This document shows positions 51,450-60,288 of a stretch of 64,000 bases of DNA, one piece after another; position 1 is the stretch's first letter, and each line of letters starts with the position of its first letter. A program made the translations under genes and the position numbers. The stretch spans positions 1 to 64,000 of the forward strand of contig LVBD01000008.1 of NCBI GenBank assembly GCA_001604275.1, read 5' to 3'. The notes below the pieces were generated by a model, which was given only the letters and a program-made list of their open reading frames with translations, made no database searches and was not told where the DNA came from. Origin of the DNA: Spirochaetales bacterium Spiro_02 (lineage in GTDB: Bacteria; Spirochaetota; Spirochaetia; Sphaerochaetales; Sphaerochaetaceae).

Positions 51450-52988
51450 ATGGATTTTACTGGAAAGCATGTGTTTCTTGTCGGGATCAAAGGGACGGGC
51501 ATGGCGTCACTCGCCGTGTTGCTTTCCCATGCCGGAGCCGATGTGACAGGCTGCGATACCGCCGAAGTATTCGCAACCGACGCACTGCTTTCGGATGCCG
51601 CGATTCCTGTTTCCATCGGGTTCGATTCAGTCCTCCTGCCAGCCGACGCCGCGCTGGTCGTCCATTCGAGCGCATGGAAGATTGAGAGCTGTCCTGTATT
51701 GGCGGAAGCCGTGAGACGTGGAATCGAAGTGCTGACCTATCCCCGGATGCTCGCCGCCATGTCGGAACAATGCGTCTGCTACGCTGTGGCCGGCACCCAC
51801 GGAAAGACCACCACCACCGGTTGCGCCGCCTGGCTGCTTTCCCGCCCGGTCCGCAAGGAATACCCGTTCTTTGCCCTCTATGGCGCCGCTGTACAGAGCC
51901 GTGACGGCCATCCGCAAGTAGCAGGCATCTGGCAAGGTTCCGAAGTCGGATTGTTGGAGGCGTGTGAATATGAAGACCATTTCCTTGCCTACACAGTGCG
52001 CGGTGCGCTTGTCACCACCGTAGAGCACGATCATCCAGACTACTTCCCGAATATCGCCGCGGTCAAGGCTTCGTTTCGAACGTTCGTGTCGCATCTGGCG
52101 AAAAACGGCTTCCTGATCTGTTGTTCGGACGATGCCGGCGCGAAGGAACTCGCCGCTTGGGCGAAGCGGAACCGTCCCGATCTGATGGTCATTCAATACG
52201 GCTTCCGCGAGAACGGACCGTTCGCAATCCGCGAAGCATCGGGCCTGTGGCACCGGGACATCCCCGCCGGCAAGGCCGGCTACGAGGTCGCGCTGCTGCA
52301 AGGGCGGTGCTTCTTTGCACAGCTGTTCGGCAGGGAATTGATCGGCGACATCGTCGGAGGCGCACTGCTGGCGACCTGCATGTTGCTCGACCGGCCGAAC
52401 CCGCGCCTCTATCTGGAACCGGATGCGCTAGTCTGCGACGAAGCGCTCGCCACCGTCCTGGGGGCGATGCTCAACGATGCCTCGGCCTTTCCCGGATGCA
52501 TCGGCAGAAGCGAAATCGTCCTGGAGCAGGATGGAATAACGTATATCGACGACTATGCGCACCATCCGACGGAAATTCGGGCCACGCTGGCATCGTTGCG
52601 GATGCGCTTCCCCTCCAGGACGCTGGTCGTGGCGTTCTCTCCCCACACCGCCAGCAGAAGCAAGGCCTACTTCGACGACTTTGTCGCCGCACTGTCCCAG
52701 GCCGACCGAGTCATCGTCCAGGCTACCTACGCATCGGCTCGACACGATGTCTCTCCGAACGACGATATTTCCCGCGCCCTAGCCGACGCGCTTTCAGACA
52801 GAATGCTGCGTTCGATGCGTACGCGATTGGCGGCTGTTGTCTATGCCCAGGATGACGCGCAGGCCGCAGCCATCCTTGCCGGCTGGTTGCAACAAGGCGA
52901 TTTGTGTATTACCATGGGAGCCGGCAACAACCGGGCGTTGTCCCTCGCCGTGGCCCGGATTCGTCAAGAATCGCACAATGGAGTATAG
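51450..52988 (+). CDS. murC: UDP-N-acetylmuramate--L-alanine ligase (MurC)
   Basis: A 512-residue Mur ligase that adds the first stem-peptide alanine. The N-terminal UDP-binding GIKGTGMASLAVLL, ATP loop AVAGTHGKTTTTGCAAWLL, EYEDHFL and the MurC-specific IDDYAHHPTEIRATL are visible. Start ATG 51450 after ACGGAGG; the frame is open to 51399. The two alanine/UDP-MurNAc steps of peptidoglycan synthesis are thus split between this operon and murE-ddl on the other strand. Confidence 0.92.
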   Translation: MDFTGKHVFLVGIKGTGMASLAVLLSHAGADVTGCDTAEVFATDALLSDAAIPVSIGFDSVLLPADAALVVHSSAWKIESCPVLAEAVRRGIEVLTYPRMLAAMSEQCVCYAVAGTHGKTTTTGCAAWLLSRPVRKEYPFFALYGAAVQSRDGHPQVAGIWQGSEVGLLEACEYEDHFLAYTVRGALVTTVEHDHPDYFPNIAAVKASFRTFVSHLAKNGFLICCSDDAGAKELAAWAKRNRPDLMVIQYGFRENGPFAIREASGLWHRDIPAGKAGYEVALLQGRCFFAQLFGRELIGDIVGGALLATCMLLDRPNPRLYLEPDALVCDEALATVLGAMLNDASAFPGCIGRSEIVLEQDGITYIDDYAHHPTEIRATLASLRMRFPSRTLVVAFSPHTASRSKAYFDDFVAALSQADRVIVQATYASARHDVSPNDDISRALADALSDRMLRSMRTRLAAVVYAQDDAQAAAILAGWLQQGDLCITMGAGNNRALSLAVARIRQESHNGV

Positions 52989-52991
52989 CCG

Positions 52992-53864
52992 ATGAAGAGC
53001 ATGACCGGGTACGGATACCACGAGATCCAGACCGAACAGTTCCAGATTTCCGTCGAAGTGAAGTCCTACAACAACCGTTTCCTCGACATCGTCCACAATA
53101 TCCCGTACTATCTTGCTCCGTTTGAGATTGAGATCGACGAACGTGTCAAACAGCATGCGGGGCGCGGACACGTGGAAGTGTCCGTCCGGGTCAAGCAGTT
53201 GGCGAGCGACATGCAGGTGGTGGTCGACGACCAGGCTGTGCTCAGGTACAAGGCCGCGTACGACGAGATCGCCCGGGTGATCGGAATGGACGCCCCTGTC
53301 TACGACTTGTCCGATTTCGCCCAAGCCGAAGGCGTCATAACCAGCATCCGTCAGAACGACGCCGAGATATACCGCCTGCCGCTGTTCCAGGCGCTGGATG
53401 CCGCGTTGCAGCAGTTCGGCGCGAGCAAGGCACGGGAGGGGGAGGCAACCAAGCGGGATCTCTCGCTCCTGTCCGGCAAGCTCTCGGGCGGTCTCGACGT
53501 GGTGAGAACCCATGCTCGGGAACTGGAGGATATGGTCAAGACGAACCTTCGTTCCCGGTTCGAGGAGATGCTCGGTTCCCAAGGCTACGACGAAGGCCGG
53601 TTCCTGCAGGAAGTGGCCGTCATGCTCGTCAAGTATTCGGTCAACGAGGAGATCGTACGACTTGGCACCCATCTGAAAGAATTCGGCAAGTTGCTGGACA
53701 ACGCAGAACCGGTTGGCAAGCGGCTCGATTTCCTGTGCCAGGAGATGAATCGCGAAATCAACACCATCGGTAGCAAGAGCCAGATGGTAGAAGTCAATCT
53801 GCAGGTCGTGGCAATGAAGGACTCCCTGGAGAATATCAGGGAGCAGATCCGGAATATAGAATAA
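52992..53864 (+). CDS. yicC: YicC-family endoribonuclease/stress protein
   Basis: A 290-residue member of the YicC/YloC family. The N-terminal MKSMTGYGYHEIQTEQFQIS and SYNNRFLDIVHNIP and the C-terminal QEMNREINTIGSKS and IREQIRNIE are diagnostic. Homologues cleave small RNAs in E. coli. Starts three bases after murC. Its linkage to a nucleotide kinase and rpoZ mirrors the yicC-gmk-rpoZ order of other bacteria. Confidence 0.93.
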   Translation: MKSMTGYGYHEIQTEQFQISVEVKSYNNRFLDIVHNIPYYLAPFEIEIDERVKQHAGRGHVEVSVRVKQLASDMQVVVDDQAVLRYKAAYDEIARVIGMDAPVYDLSDFAQAEGVITSIRQNDAEIYRLPLFQALDAALQQFGASKAREGEATKRDLSLLSGKLSGGLDVVRTHARELEDMVKTNLRSRFEEMLGSQGYDEGRFLQEVAVMLVKYSVNEEIVRLGTHLKEFGKLLDNAEPVGKRLDFLCQEMNREINTIGSKSQMVEVNLQVVAMKDSLENIREQIRNIE

Positions 53865-53886
53865 GTAGAGAGAGTAGGGGGCTCCC

Positions 53887-54423
53887 ATGCGAATCGCCAT
53901 TTCTGGAAAAAGCGGGTGCGGCAATACCACCGTCACCACCCTTGTCGCCGAGCGGCTCGGCTATCCCATGATCAACTTCACGTTCCGCAACATGGCGCAG
54001 GAACGAGGGATCGAATTCTGGGATTTCTGCCATATGGCCGAGAAGGACGACTCCATCGACAAGGAACTGGACGCCCGCCAGGTGGCCATGGCCATGGAGC
54101 AGGAGGACTGCGTCCTCGGTTCTCGTCTTGCTATCTGGATGCTCGATCAGGCCGACCTGAAGGTCTATCTGACCGCCACGACCGAAGAACGCGCCCGACG
54201 CATCCACCGACGCGAGGGTGGATCCTACGAACAGCGCCTGGAGGAGACGGCGCGTCGGGACCGCCGCGACACCACCCGATACAAGCGCATCTACGGCATC
54301 GACAATGAGGATGCGTCCTCCGTAGCCGACATGGTGATCGAGACCGACTCGCTTGCTCCTGAGGATGTGGCGGAACTGATCGTCGAAGAAGCGCTCCGTC
54401 GAGGCGCGAAACGACGTACATAG
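53887..54423 (+). CDS. cmk: cytidylate kinase-like P-loop protein
   Basis: A 178-residue nucleoside monophosphate kinase of the short (archaeal-type) CMK class. The P-loop is GKSGCGNTTVTTLVAERLG, in which the Walker lysine is replaced by Asn. Later VYLTATTEERARRI and RRDRRDTTRYKRIYGID form the lid and arginine finger region. ATG 53887 after GTAGGGGGCTCCC. Its last codons (KRRT, stop) lie inside a 35-bp repeat that recurs at 56584, marking the edge of an inserted segment. Confidence 0.85.
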   Translation: MRIAISGKSGCGNTTVTTLVAERLGYPMINFTFRNMAQERGIEFWDFCHMAEKDDSIDKELDARQVAMAMEQEDCVLGSRLAIWMLDQADLKVYLTATTEERARRIHRREGGSYEQRLEETARRDRRDTTRYKRIYGIDNEDASSVADMVIETDSLAPEDVAELIVEEALRRGAKRRT

Positions 54424-54441
54424 TCCGATGCCTACCTCGCC
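54407..54441. repeat. 35-bp direct repeat, left copy
   Basis: Identical at 33 of 35 positions to 56584-56618. It starts CGAAACGACG and ends CCTACCTCGCC and covers the cmk stop codon. Together the copies bound the AAA-ATPase/transposase island. Confidence 0.85.
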
Positions 54442-54527
54442 CTGTGCTTGATCAGGCTTATCATCGAGTTGAATCCCTCCGGCGGTGCGCTTGCCTTCCT
54501 GGATTCGAAGTAGTTGACTCCTGCAAC
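54432..54527 (-). pseudogene. ISL3-type transposase, C-terminal remnant
   Basis: Thirty-one codons, in frame directly behind the ATPase stop and ending in TAG. NYFESRKASAPPEGFNSMIS, followed by LIKHRAR, matches the C-terminal NGxxEGxNsxIkxxKRxARG region of ISL3/IS204-family transposases. The rest of the element is missing. Confidence 0.55.
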
Positions 54528-55841
54528 TTATGACCTGTTATGAAAAACCTGTTGAATCTCTTCTACCGCATACAGCGGCAGATTTGTAAGCCAGTCTTCC
54601 TTTTTATAGTCTGCCATGGATGTGCGGACACAGATTTCCGGTTCGAACTTATCTTTATACACTCGCAGGCTTTTGGCTTTGAGATTGACCTCGGCTTTGA
54701 CCTCCACCGGGATGACTTTTTCGCCGGTATCGATGACGAAATCCACCTCACAGGAGCCGCGGTCGTTGGTATAATAATAAACGCCCAAATCCTCAATGGC
54801 TTTGAACTGCTGGCAGACATACTGCTCAGTCAGCGCGCCCTTGAACTCGGTGAACATGTCGTTGCCGTCAAGCAGCGTGCGTTGCCTCAGGCCGGTCATA
54901 CAGCCAAGCAGCCCCACATCCACAAGAAACAGCTTGAATGCCCGCAAGTCTTCATAGGCTTTCAGCGGGATTCCTGCGGCGTTTACCCTGCTGACCTTGT
55001 GCACCAGCCCGCAATCAGTGAGCCACATGATCGCTGTCTCGTATTCCTTCGCCCTACCGCCCTCGCGGACAAGGCCGTAAATAAACTTTTTATTTTCCTT
55101 TGCCAACTGAGACGGAATGCTGTTCCAGATCATGCGGATTTTCGGCACGATCTCATAGGGCGCGTGTTTGGAAAAATCCTGCTCATATGCCGCTAAGATA
55201 CGCTTTTGGATCTCCCGCACCTCGTTGAAGTCCTTGTTTTCGGAAAAGTTCACGACAGCTTCCGGCATACCGCCCACGAAATAGTAGTGCTTGAGCGCGT
55301 CGATGTAGGTCTGCTTAAAAGATGTGATCATCTCATAATCCTGCTTGTCAAGCTGCTCAGCGAACCGCTCATTGCCGGTCGCCATCAGAAATTCTCGGAA
55401 AGACAGCGGATAGAGCTTGAGAAAATCCACCTTGCCCACGGGAAACGACGTGCCTCCATGGAGTGCAATGCCCCACAGCGAACCTGCACAGATAATATGA
55501 TACCGTGGCGCGTTCTCATAAAAATATTTGAGGGAGGAAAGCGCTCTCGGCACCTCCTGCACCTCGTCAAAAATCAGCAGCGTATTCTCAGCGTCAATCT
55601 TATGACCGGCATAAAGCTCCAGCCCCATGACAAGGCGGTCGGTGTTCAGGTCGGACGCAAAAAGCTCCGCCATCCTTGAATTGGAGTCGAAGTTAATATA
55701 TACAGTATTTTCATACGCCTTGGAGCCGAATTCTTTCATCAGCCAGGTCTTGCCGACCTGCCGCGCGCCCTCAATGATCAGCGGCTTGCGGTGCTTGCTT
55801 TGTTTCCATTTATATAGTCTTTCAATGGCGAATCGGTACAT
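54528..55841 (-). CDS. AAA-family ATPase with DUF4143 domain
   Basis: A 437-residue protein of the widespread DUF4143 class. Walker A IEGARQVGKTWLMKEFG (residues 22-38), Walker B LLIFDEVQEVP and the C-terminal nuclease-like DUF4143 part with YYYTNDRGSCEVDFVID and VIPVEVKAE. The function of these proteins is unsettled; they are common on mobile and laterally acquired DNA. Base use is more AT-rich than in the neighbours, and the gene lies between direct repeats and transposase remnants, all signs of transfer. Confidence 0.88.
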   Translation of the reverse strand: MYRFAIERLYKWKQSKHRKPLIIEGARQVGKTWLMKEFGSKAYENTVYINFDSNSRMAELFASDLNTDRLVMGLELYAGHKIDAENTLLIFDEVQEVPRALSSLKYFYENAPRYHIICAGSLWGIALHGGTSFPVGKVDFLKLYPLSFREFLMATGNERFAEQLDKQDYEMITSFKQTYIDALKHYYFVGGMPEAVVNFSENKDFNEVREIQKRILAAYEQDFSKHAPYEIVPKIRMIWNSIPSQLAKENKKFIYGLVREGGRAKEYETAIMWLTDCGLVHKVSRVNAAGIPLKAYEDLRAFKLFLVDVGLLGCMTGLRQRTLLDGNDMFTEFKGALTEQYVCQQFKAIEDLGVYYYTNDRGSCEVDFVIDTGEKVIPVEVKAEVNLKAKSLRVYKDKFEPEICVRTSMADYKKEDWLTNLPLYAVEEIQQVFHNRS

Positions 55842-56140
55842 GGATACACCCCCAGACTATGATACAGGCACAGTAAAGCACACATAATCAGAAATAGCAA
55901 CGATAATCAGAGATTATATCACACTTTTTACAGCGAACATCTAATATGCTGAGACTCTTGCAAAAAGAGCGAGCATCGTGAATCTGCCTGCCTGAACTGA
56001 TGTCATTATCTTCAAACCGAAGTGTCAGACCGGCTGGTTTGCGGCCTTGAACGAAAGATCACTCCGAATCTCCCGTCGGTCGGGCATGGGAAGACGCACC
56101 TGTCCCCCGACAGGTGGAATCGCTATCGTTCTTCCTGTCG
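55842..56140. other. AT-rich gap inside the island
   Basis: Nearly 300 bp between the ATPase and the transposase fragment. No gene, promoter or repeat was convincing, apart from the probable ATPase leader. Confidence 0.4.
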
Positions 56141-56398
56141 CTATGCCGTTTCCTGTAGGTCCGGCAGGATGCAATACTGCAATATCTTGATCGCCGCAAG
56201 ACACTGCACGCCGGTCATCAGGCAATGGGACACCTTCTCCGGCCCCCGTACCATGATCTTCGTGGAGATCAGACAATCCTTCAGATGGGAATTGGAGCGT
56301 TCTACGGTGGAACGTATCTTGAACCGTTGCTTCTCGGCTGGCGAGAGCACGCGCTGCTGCTTGCGCCGCTTGTTCGAATCGATGATGGGGACGCGGCC
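56141..56398 (-). pseudogene. IS5/IS1182-type DDE transposase, C-terminal remnant
   Basis: About 86 residues from GRVPIIDSNKRRKQQ to the end match the C-terminal third of DDE transposases. The catalytic-glutamate region is seen as FKIRSTVERSNSHLKDCLIS followed by VRG and LAAIKIL. No start, no N-terminal DDE region and no clear terminal inverted repeats are present. Confidence 0.7.
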
Positions 56399-56583
56399 GC
56401 TGGATCGACTTGGACGAGTATCGCCAGCCGAGCCGCAGCTCCAGCAGCCGTTGGAGGACCAGGGAGATGAAGCATATTGTTTTTTAAAAGCTACAGGTAT
56501 GGGCATGAAAAAACCACTCTGGGGTGGCTAGCGTGTGGTTTTGGGGTTGTGGCATAGATTATGTAGCTGTTAAAGCGTGGGGA

Positions 56584-56618
56584 CGAAACGACGCACATAG
56601 TCCGATACCTACCTCGCC
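56584..56618. repeat. 35-bp direct repeat, right copy
   Basis: Second copy of 54407-54441, differing at two positions. Read in the cmk frame it would also encode KRRT and stop, using CGC in place of CGT. Confidence 0.85.
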
Positions 56619-56649
56619 TCTTTGGCAGGACTGTACAAAGACGGGGAAA

Positions 56650-56695
56650 AACGGTATAGTAGTATCTTGCGCAATACTCGAACATCAATACCGTT
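56650..56695 (+). other. nested inverted repeats in rpoZ leader
   Basis: AACGGTAT (56650-56657) pairs with ATACCGTT (56688-56695); inside, AGTAT (56661-56665) pairs with ATACT (56674-56678). TATAGT at 56655-56660 may be the -10 of a promoter, so the structure could be an operator or a leader RNA fold. Confidence 0.45.
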
Positions 56696-56716
56696 CCGAC
56701 GGAAGGAGAATATACC

Positions 56717-56920
56717 TTGAGCATTCCTTTGGACACGCTTATCGACAAGCAGACGAATGTCTATGAAATGACCTGTGTCGCCATCAAGGAGGCTACGATC
56801 CTCAGCAGCCCCAACGGCGGCGGTCGGGAAATCGAGGAGAACAACGGCAAGATCGTCTCCACCGTGCTTGAAAGAGTCTTGAATGACGAAATCGAGTACA
56901 CGTTCGACAACAAGGACTGA
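56717..56920 (+). CDS. rpoZ: DNA-directed RNA polymerase omega subunit
   Basis: A 67-residue protein starting at TTG 56717, eight bases after AAGGAG. MSIPLDTLIDKQTNVYEMTC, VAIKEA and GKIVSTVLERVLNDEIEY follow the omega pattern (residues before the first helix, YEx-VAxxRA, then the short C-terminal helix). Omega promotes assembly of beta-prime. Its position after yicC and a nucleotide kinase supports the call. The 3' end overlaps miaA by 38 bp in another frame. Confidence 0.75.
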   Translation: MSIPLDTLIDKQTNVYEMTCVAIKEATILSSPNGGGREIEENNGKIVSTVLERVLNDEIEYTFDNKD

Positions 56921-57851
56921 CGGACCGGCTCGTGCAGCTTCGCAACGGGTCGTGTTCCTGTTCGGTCCTACCGGCGTAGGCAAGACCGAACTGCTTTCCC
57001 GCCTTTTCCATTCAGGGTTCTCGATCATCAACGCCGATTCGATGCAGGTATATCGGTATCTTGACATCGGGTCGGCCAAGCCGTCTCTCCAGCTCCGGAA
57101 TGAAATCCCCCATTTCCTCGTTGATCTGTACGATCCCTGGGAACAGTTCTCGGTGGGAGACTTCATCCGGCTCGCCGACCAGGCATGCTCTGAAATTACG
57201 GCGCAGGGGCGGATTCCGATCGTATGCGGGGGCACTGCGTACTATTTCAAGCATTTTCTCTACGGGCTGAGCGAAGCCCCGCCTTCCGATCCCGCGAACA
57301 GGCAGATGGTGCAGGCCTTGCTGGAGGATCGTGGTCTTCCCTGGTGCTACGCTCGGCTGCAGGCCGTGGATCCTGTCAGCGCCGCCCGGATCCATCCGGC
57401 GGACGCCTATCGCGTCACCCGCGCGCTGGAAGTCTATGAATGTTCGGGCCGCCCCCTCTCCTCGTTCACCGTCCCCGACACACCGCGTAGCGGGATGGAG
57501 CCGCTGATCATCGGATTACACCGCGAACGCGATGAGCTGAACCGCAGGATAGAACTGCGCGTCGCCCAGATGTTCGAACAAGGATTGGTCGATGAAATCC
57601 GCGAGCTGGTCCGGATGGGGGCGCAGGATTCCTGGCCGGGAATGCAGGGAATCGGCTACCAGGAGTTCTTCCGGGCGATGCGTGGCGGTGAACTGTCCAT
57701 CGACGGCATCGCCTCCCAGATTATCCGAAACAGTCGTCTCTACGCAAAACGCCAGAACACATTCTTCAAGAGCTTCGCCGAAGTGAACTGGATGTATCCG
57801 GAGGACTTCGACGGAATCCGCGCGCTGGTCGGATCCTATCTCGGGACATGA
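56883..57851 (+). CDS. miaA: tRNA dimethylallyltransferase
   Basis: A 322-residue enzyme that prenylates A37 of tRNAs reading UNN codons. The P-loop is FLFGPTGVGKTELL at residues 25-38, followed by INADSMQVYRYLDIGSAKP, GGTAYYFKHFLYGL and the C-terminal MQGIGYQEF. The first 20 residues are a Thr/Arg-rich extension. ATG 56883 overlaps the rpoZ end. It ends four bases from a convergent gene. Confidence 0.94.
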   Translation: MTKSSTRSTTRTDGPARAASQRVVFLFGPTGVGKTELLSRLFHSGFSIINADSMQVYRYLDIGSAKPSLQLRNEIPHFLVDLYDPWEQFSVGDFIRLADQACSEITAQGRIPIVCGGTAYYFKHFLYGLSEAPPSDPANRQMVQALLEDRGLPWCYARLQAVDPVSAARIHPADAYRVTRALEVYECSGRPLSSFTVPDTPRSGMEPLIIGLHRERDELNRRIELRVAQMFEQGLVDEIRELVRMGAQDSWPGMQGIGYQEFFRAMRGGELSIDGIASQIIRNSRLYAKRQNTFFKSFAEVNWMYPEDFDGIRALVGSYLGT

Positions 57852-57854
57852 GCC

Positions 57855-59399
57855 TCATTGCATCGAGCTTGCCGCTGCGCCGCCGAGCGTCGGCCTCGAT
57901 CCAGCCACGACTCCTACGGTAAGCGTTCCTGCCGGAGTATAGTGGAGATCCCCGATGCGGACAATCTCCCACCAGCCGCGCTTGTTCCACTGCAACGTGA
58001 ACTCCTGCGTCTGTTCGTACAGATATATCGTCTTGGAAGTCACCGGCTGTTCGGAAGTCTCCGTTCCTGCCGCAGCCTCCGTTTCCGAGGCTTTCGCTTC
58101 GTAGTCGTAGGGGGAGTAGAGCGTCGAGACCGCCGTCCATGTGTCGTCGCCGGTCTGGTGCACGCGCACATCGTCCACTCCGTAGATGTACGCATAGTCC
58201 GGTATGTCCGGCCGGCCTTCGGCGTTCCACTGCGGAGCCGGTATGACGGTGTTGATCCCTTCGTATGCAAGTCGCATCTGGCGTGTGACGAACAGGTTCG
58301 ACACTTCCATCGAGACTGGACTCTTCGCCCTGCCTGCCAGACTCGCCTCGAGCTTCTGGATATCGAGCTCGCTCTGTCCGACATAGTATTCCTCGATGAC
58401 CTGGACGGGATCCATGCCTGCGGTGTACGGTGGTGCGAGCGCCGTCTTGATCTGCGAACCCGCGAACGACGCGACCGCGGCGAACGCGACCACGCTTGCG
58501 ATGACGATCCAGCCTTTCTTGCGCCAGAAGATGTTCCGCCTGGCTTTCTGATCCTGCTTTTCAAGGAACGCGACGCACTGGGCGTCGCCCGATAACTTCT
58601 CCGCGTTCCCTTGCTCGTCGCGCGAGGGCAGATCGGGAAGAGACCACGCAAGCGCATCTGTCTGCGCGAGCCACCAGCCGAGCCCCTGTTCGGGCGGCAG
58701 GTTCTCGGTAGCTTTCTTTTGGTCGTAATTGGAGATGCGCATCGCCGCATCGATCCATTGCGCGGTAGTCGGATCCAGTTGCGGTGCAAGGGCTTGTGCG
58801 GCCAGTGCGAGCGGAAGCGGACGGAATCGGGTTTCGCGCACCGCCTGGCCTTTGTATGGCGCCATCCCTGTCGCTGCGAAATACAGCAACTGTGTCATCT
58901 GGTCGCACAACGTGAACGAGGCTTCCAGACCCGGGCGGATCCAGCCGCCGATGGAGTCGAACCGATCCGAGTCATCGCCCGTCGCAGCGAAAATTTCCGA
59001 CAGAAATTCCGGAAACACCAGGACGCCGCCTTCCGCAAGGAAATAGACCCTCCACAGCGGCATGATGCCGTTCGTCGGCCGTATAAAATCCTTCGGTAGC
59101 GCCATGAGCGCCCGAGCCAGATCCCGTACCAGCGGTAGTGCCCGAGATCTGAGGGTGGTAGCGAGACTGGTGGCGGGAACTATGTCCAGCTTGGAGAAAT
59201 AGACATACCGGACACCGTCCTGTTCGGAAAAGCCTTCCCAATACCAAGGCTCCGCCTTGCCGTCCCTGACGATGTAGCCAGGCTCCTTTTCTCCTTGCAG
59301 CATGTAGCGGGGCAACGACCCCTCGGCGCCTCCGATGGCGATATAGGTCAGATCCCTGCCATCGACGATCCGATGCCGGATATCCCGCTGTTCAATCAT
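57855..59399 (-). CDS. single-span membrane protein, possible degenerate kinase-like domain
   Basis: A 514-residue protein. Residues 1-290 are cytoplasmic; LCDQMTQLLYFAATGMAPYKG, RPLPLAL and later LDPTTAQWIDAAMRI recall the alpha-F to alpha-H part of eukaryotic-type kinases, but no catalytic HRD/DFG motif is visible. One helix (GWIVIASVVAFAAVASFAG, about residues 297-315) precedes an extracytoplasmic part with an NTF2-like look. Last gene of a minus-strand operon with Memo-like, NFACT and folC genes. Function unknown; probably a spirochaete lineage protein. Confidence 0.65.
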   Translation of the reverse strand: MIEQRDIRHRIVDGRDLTYIAIGGAEGSLPRYMLQGEKEPGYIVRDGKAEPWYWEGFSEQDGVRYVYFSKLDIVPATSLATTLRSRALPLVRDLARALMALPKDFIRPTNGIMPLWRVYFLAEGGVLVFPEFLSEIFAATGDDSDRFDSIGGWIRPGLEASFTLCDQMTQLLYFAATGMAPYKGQAVRETRFRPLPLALAAQALAPQLDPTTAQWIDAAMRISNYDQKKATENLPPEQGLGWWLAQTDALAWSLPDLPSRDEQGNAEKLSGDAQCVAFLEKQDQKARRNIFWRKKGWIVIASVVAFAAVASFAGSQIKTALAPPYTAGMDPVQVIEEYYVGQSELDIQKLEASLAGRAKSPVSMEVSNLFVTRQMRLAYEGINTVIPAPQWNAEGRPDIPDYAYIYGVDDVRVHQTGDDTWTAVSTLYSPYDYEAKASETEAAAGTETSEQPVTSKTIYLYEQTQEFTLQWNKRGWWEIVRIGDLHYTPAGTLTVGVVAGSRPTLGGAAASSMQ

Positions 59400-59415
59400 C
59401 CGATCCGCTCCTTGT

Positions 59416-60288
59416 CTACCGGTGCAGTGCGGCGCCGTGCCACACTACCGATCGTTTGTCATCGTTTTCCGTATCCTGCTCAGGCACTTCCGTATGAAAT
59501 GTTTTTCCGTCGTCGGTCGTGGAGAGCATCATCCATCCATTCGATTTCCATGGCAGACGCTCGATAGCATCCAGCCACGGAACGCCGCAACCACCGATCG
59601 TGCCCTTGGCCTTTGCATCGAGCAACGGCTTGCCGCGACCGAGCAACGACTCGAGCGAGCGCGCCTGCTCGAGCGCCCGACGCCTGTTCGTCTCTTCGCT
59701 CATGTTCGCTGTCACGATGAACAGCGTCTCAGCTTCCCGTTCCAGCAATGAAAGGAGCAATTCGGAAAGCTCCCTCGTCCTTGCCGCGTTGCAGGAGTCG
59801 TCGGCCAGGAGCGGAAGCGCCGGCACTCCCGGGAATGCGGAGACGAGTAGCGGGAAAAAAAGCTCCGCCGCCGGTTCCTCGGTAAAATAGCTGTCCTCGA
59901 CGCTCGCTATCGCCGGAAACCGTCCGACAATCGAGTCTCGTTCGGCGCAGGCGAACGGAAGCATTCCTATCGGTGTCGTCGCTCCGTCCTGCGACGGCAT
60001 GAAAACCGTCTTCGGCCGGTCGGAGAGCACGACTTGCCCATGCAATGGCGCCAGCAGCACGATCAGTTTCGGCTGGAGCGTCCTTGCCGCCGCCAATACC
60101 TGCCGAAGCTGCGGAAGCACCCACTGCCAAGCTGCATGCGGGGCCAGTAGCGCCGCCGGAAGCCTCGCCGCCTGACAATTCATCGGCAGGTCGTCGGCGC
60201 GTTCCGAAGCCATATCGCACAGCTGGCGAACCGTCTGACTGTCGGAAGGGTAGAAAATGTCATGATGTTCAGGGTTTCTCAACTGCAT
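59416..60288 (-). CDS. Memo-like protein (AmmeMemoRadiSam system protein B family)
   Basis: A 290-residue protein from ATG 60288, eight bases after CTGGAGG. It matches the Memo fold by the order of LLAPHAAWQW, the VVLLAPLHG-type beta strand, GMLPF and FIVTANMSEETNRRRA. The metal-ligand histidines of AmmeMemo proteins (PHAGY and DMSHY) are only partly kept. No AMMECR1 or matching radical SAM gene is adjacent. Its 5' end overlaps the NFACT gene by 20 bp. Confidence 0.7.
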   Translation of the reverse strand: MQLRNPEHHDIFYPSDSQTVRQLCDMASERADDLPMNCQAARLPAALLAPHAAWQWVLPQLRQVLAAARTLQPKLIVLLAPLHGQVVLSDRPKTVFMPSQDGATTPIGMLPFACAERDSIVGRFPAIASVEDSYFTEEPAAELFFPLLVSAFPGVPALPLLADDSCNAARTRELSELLLSLLEREAETLFIVTANMSEETNRRRALEQARSLESLLGRGKPLLDAKAKGTIGGCGVPWLDAIERLPWKSNGWMMLSTTDDGKTFHTEVPEQDTENDDKRSVVWHGAALHR

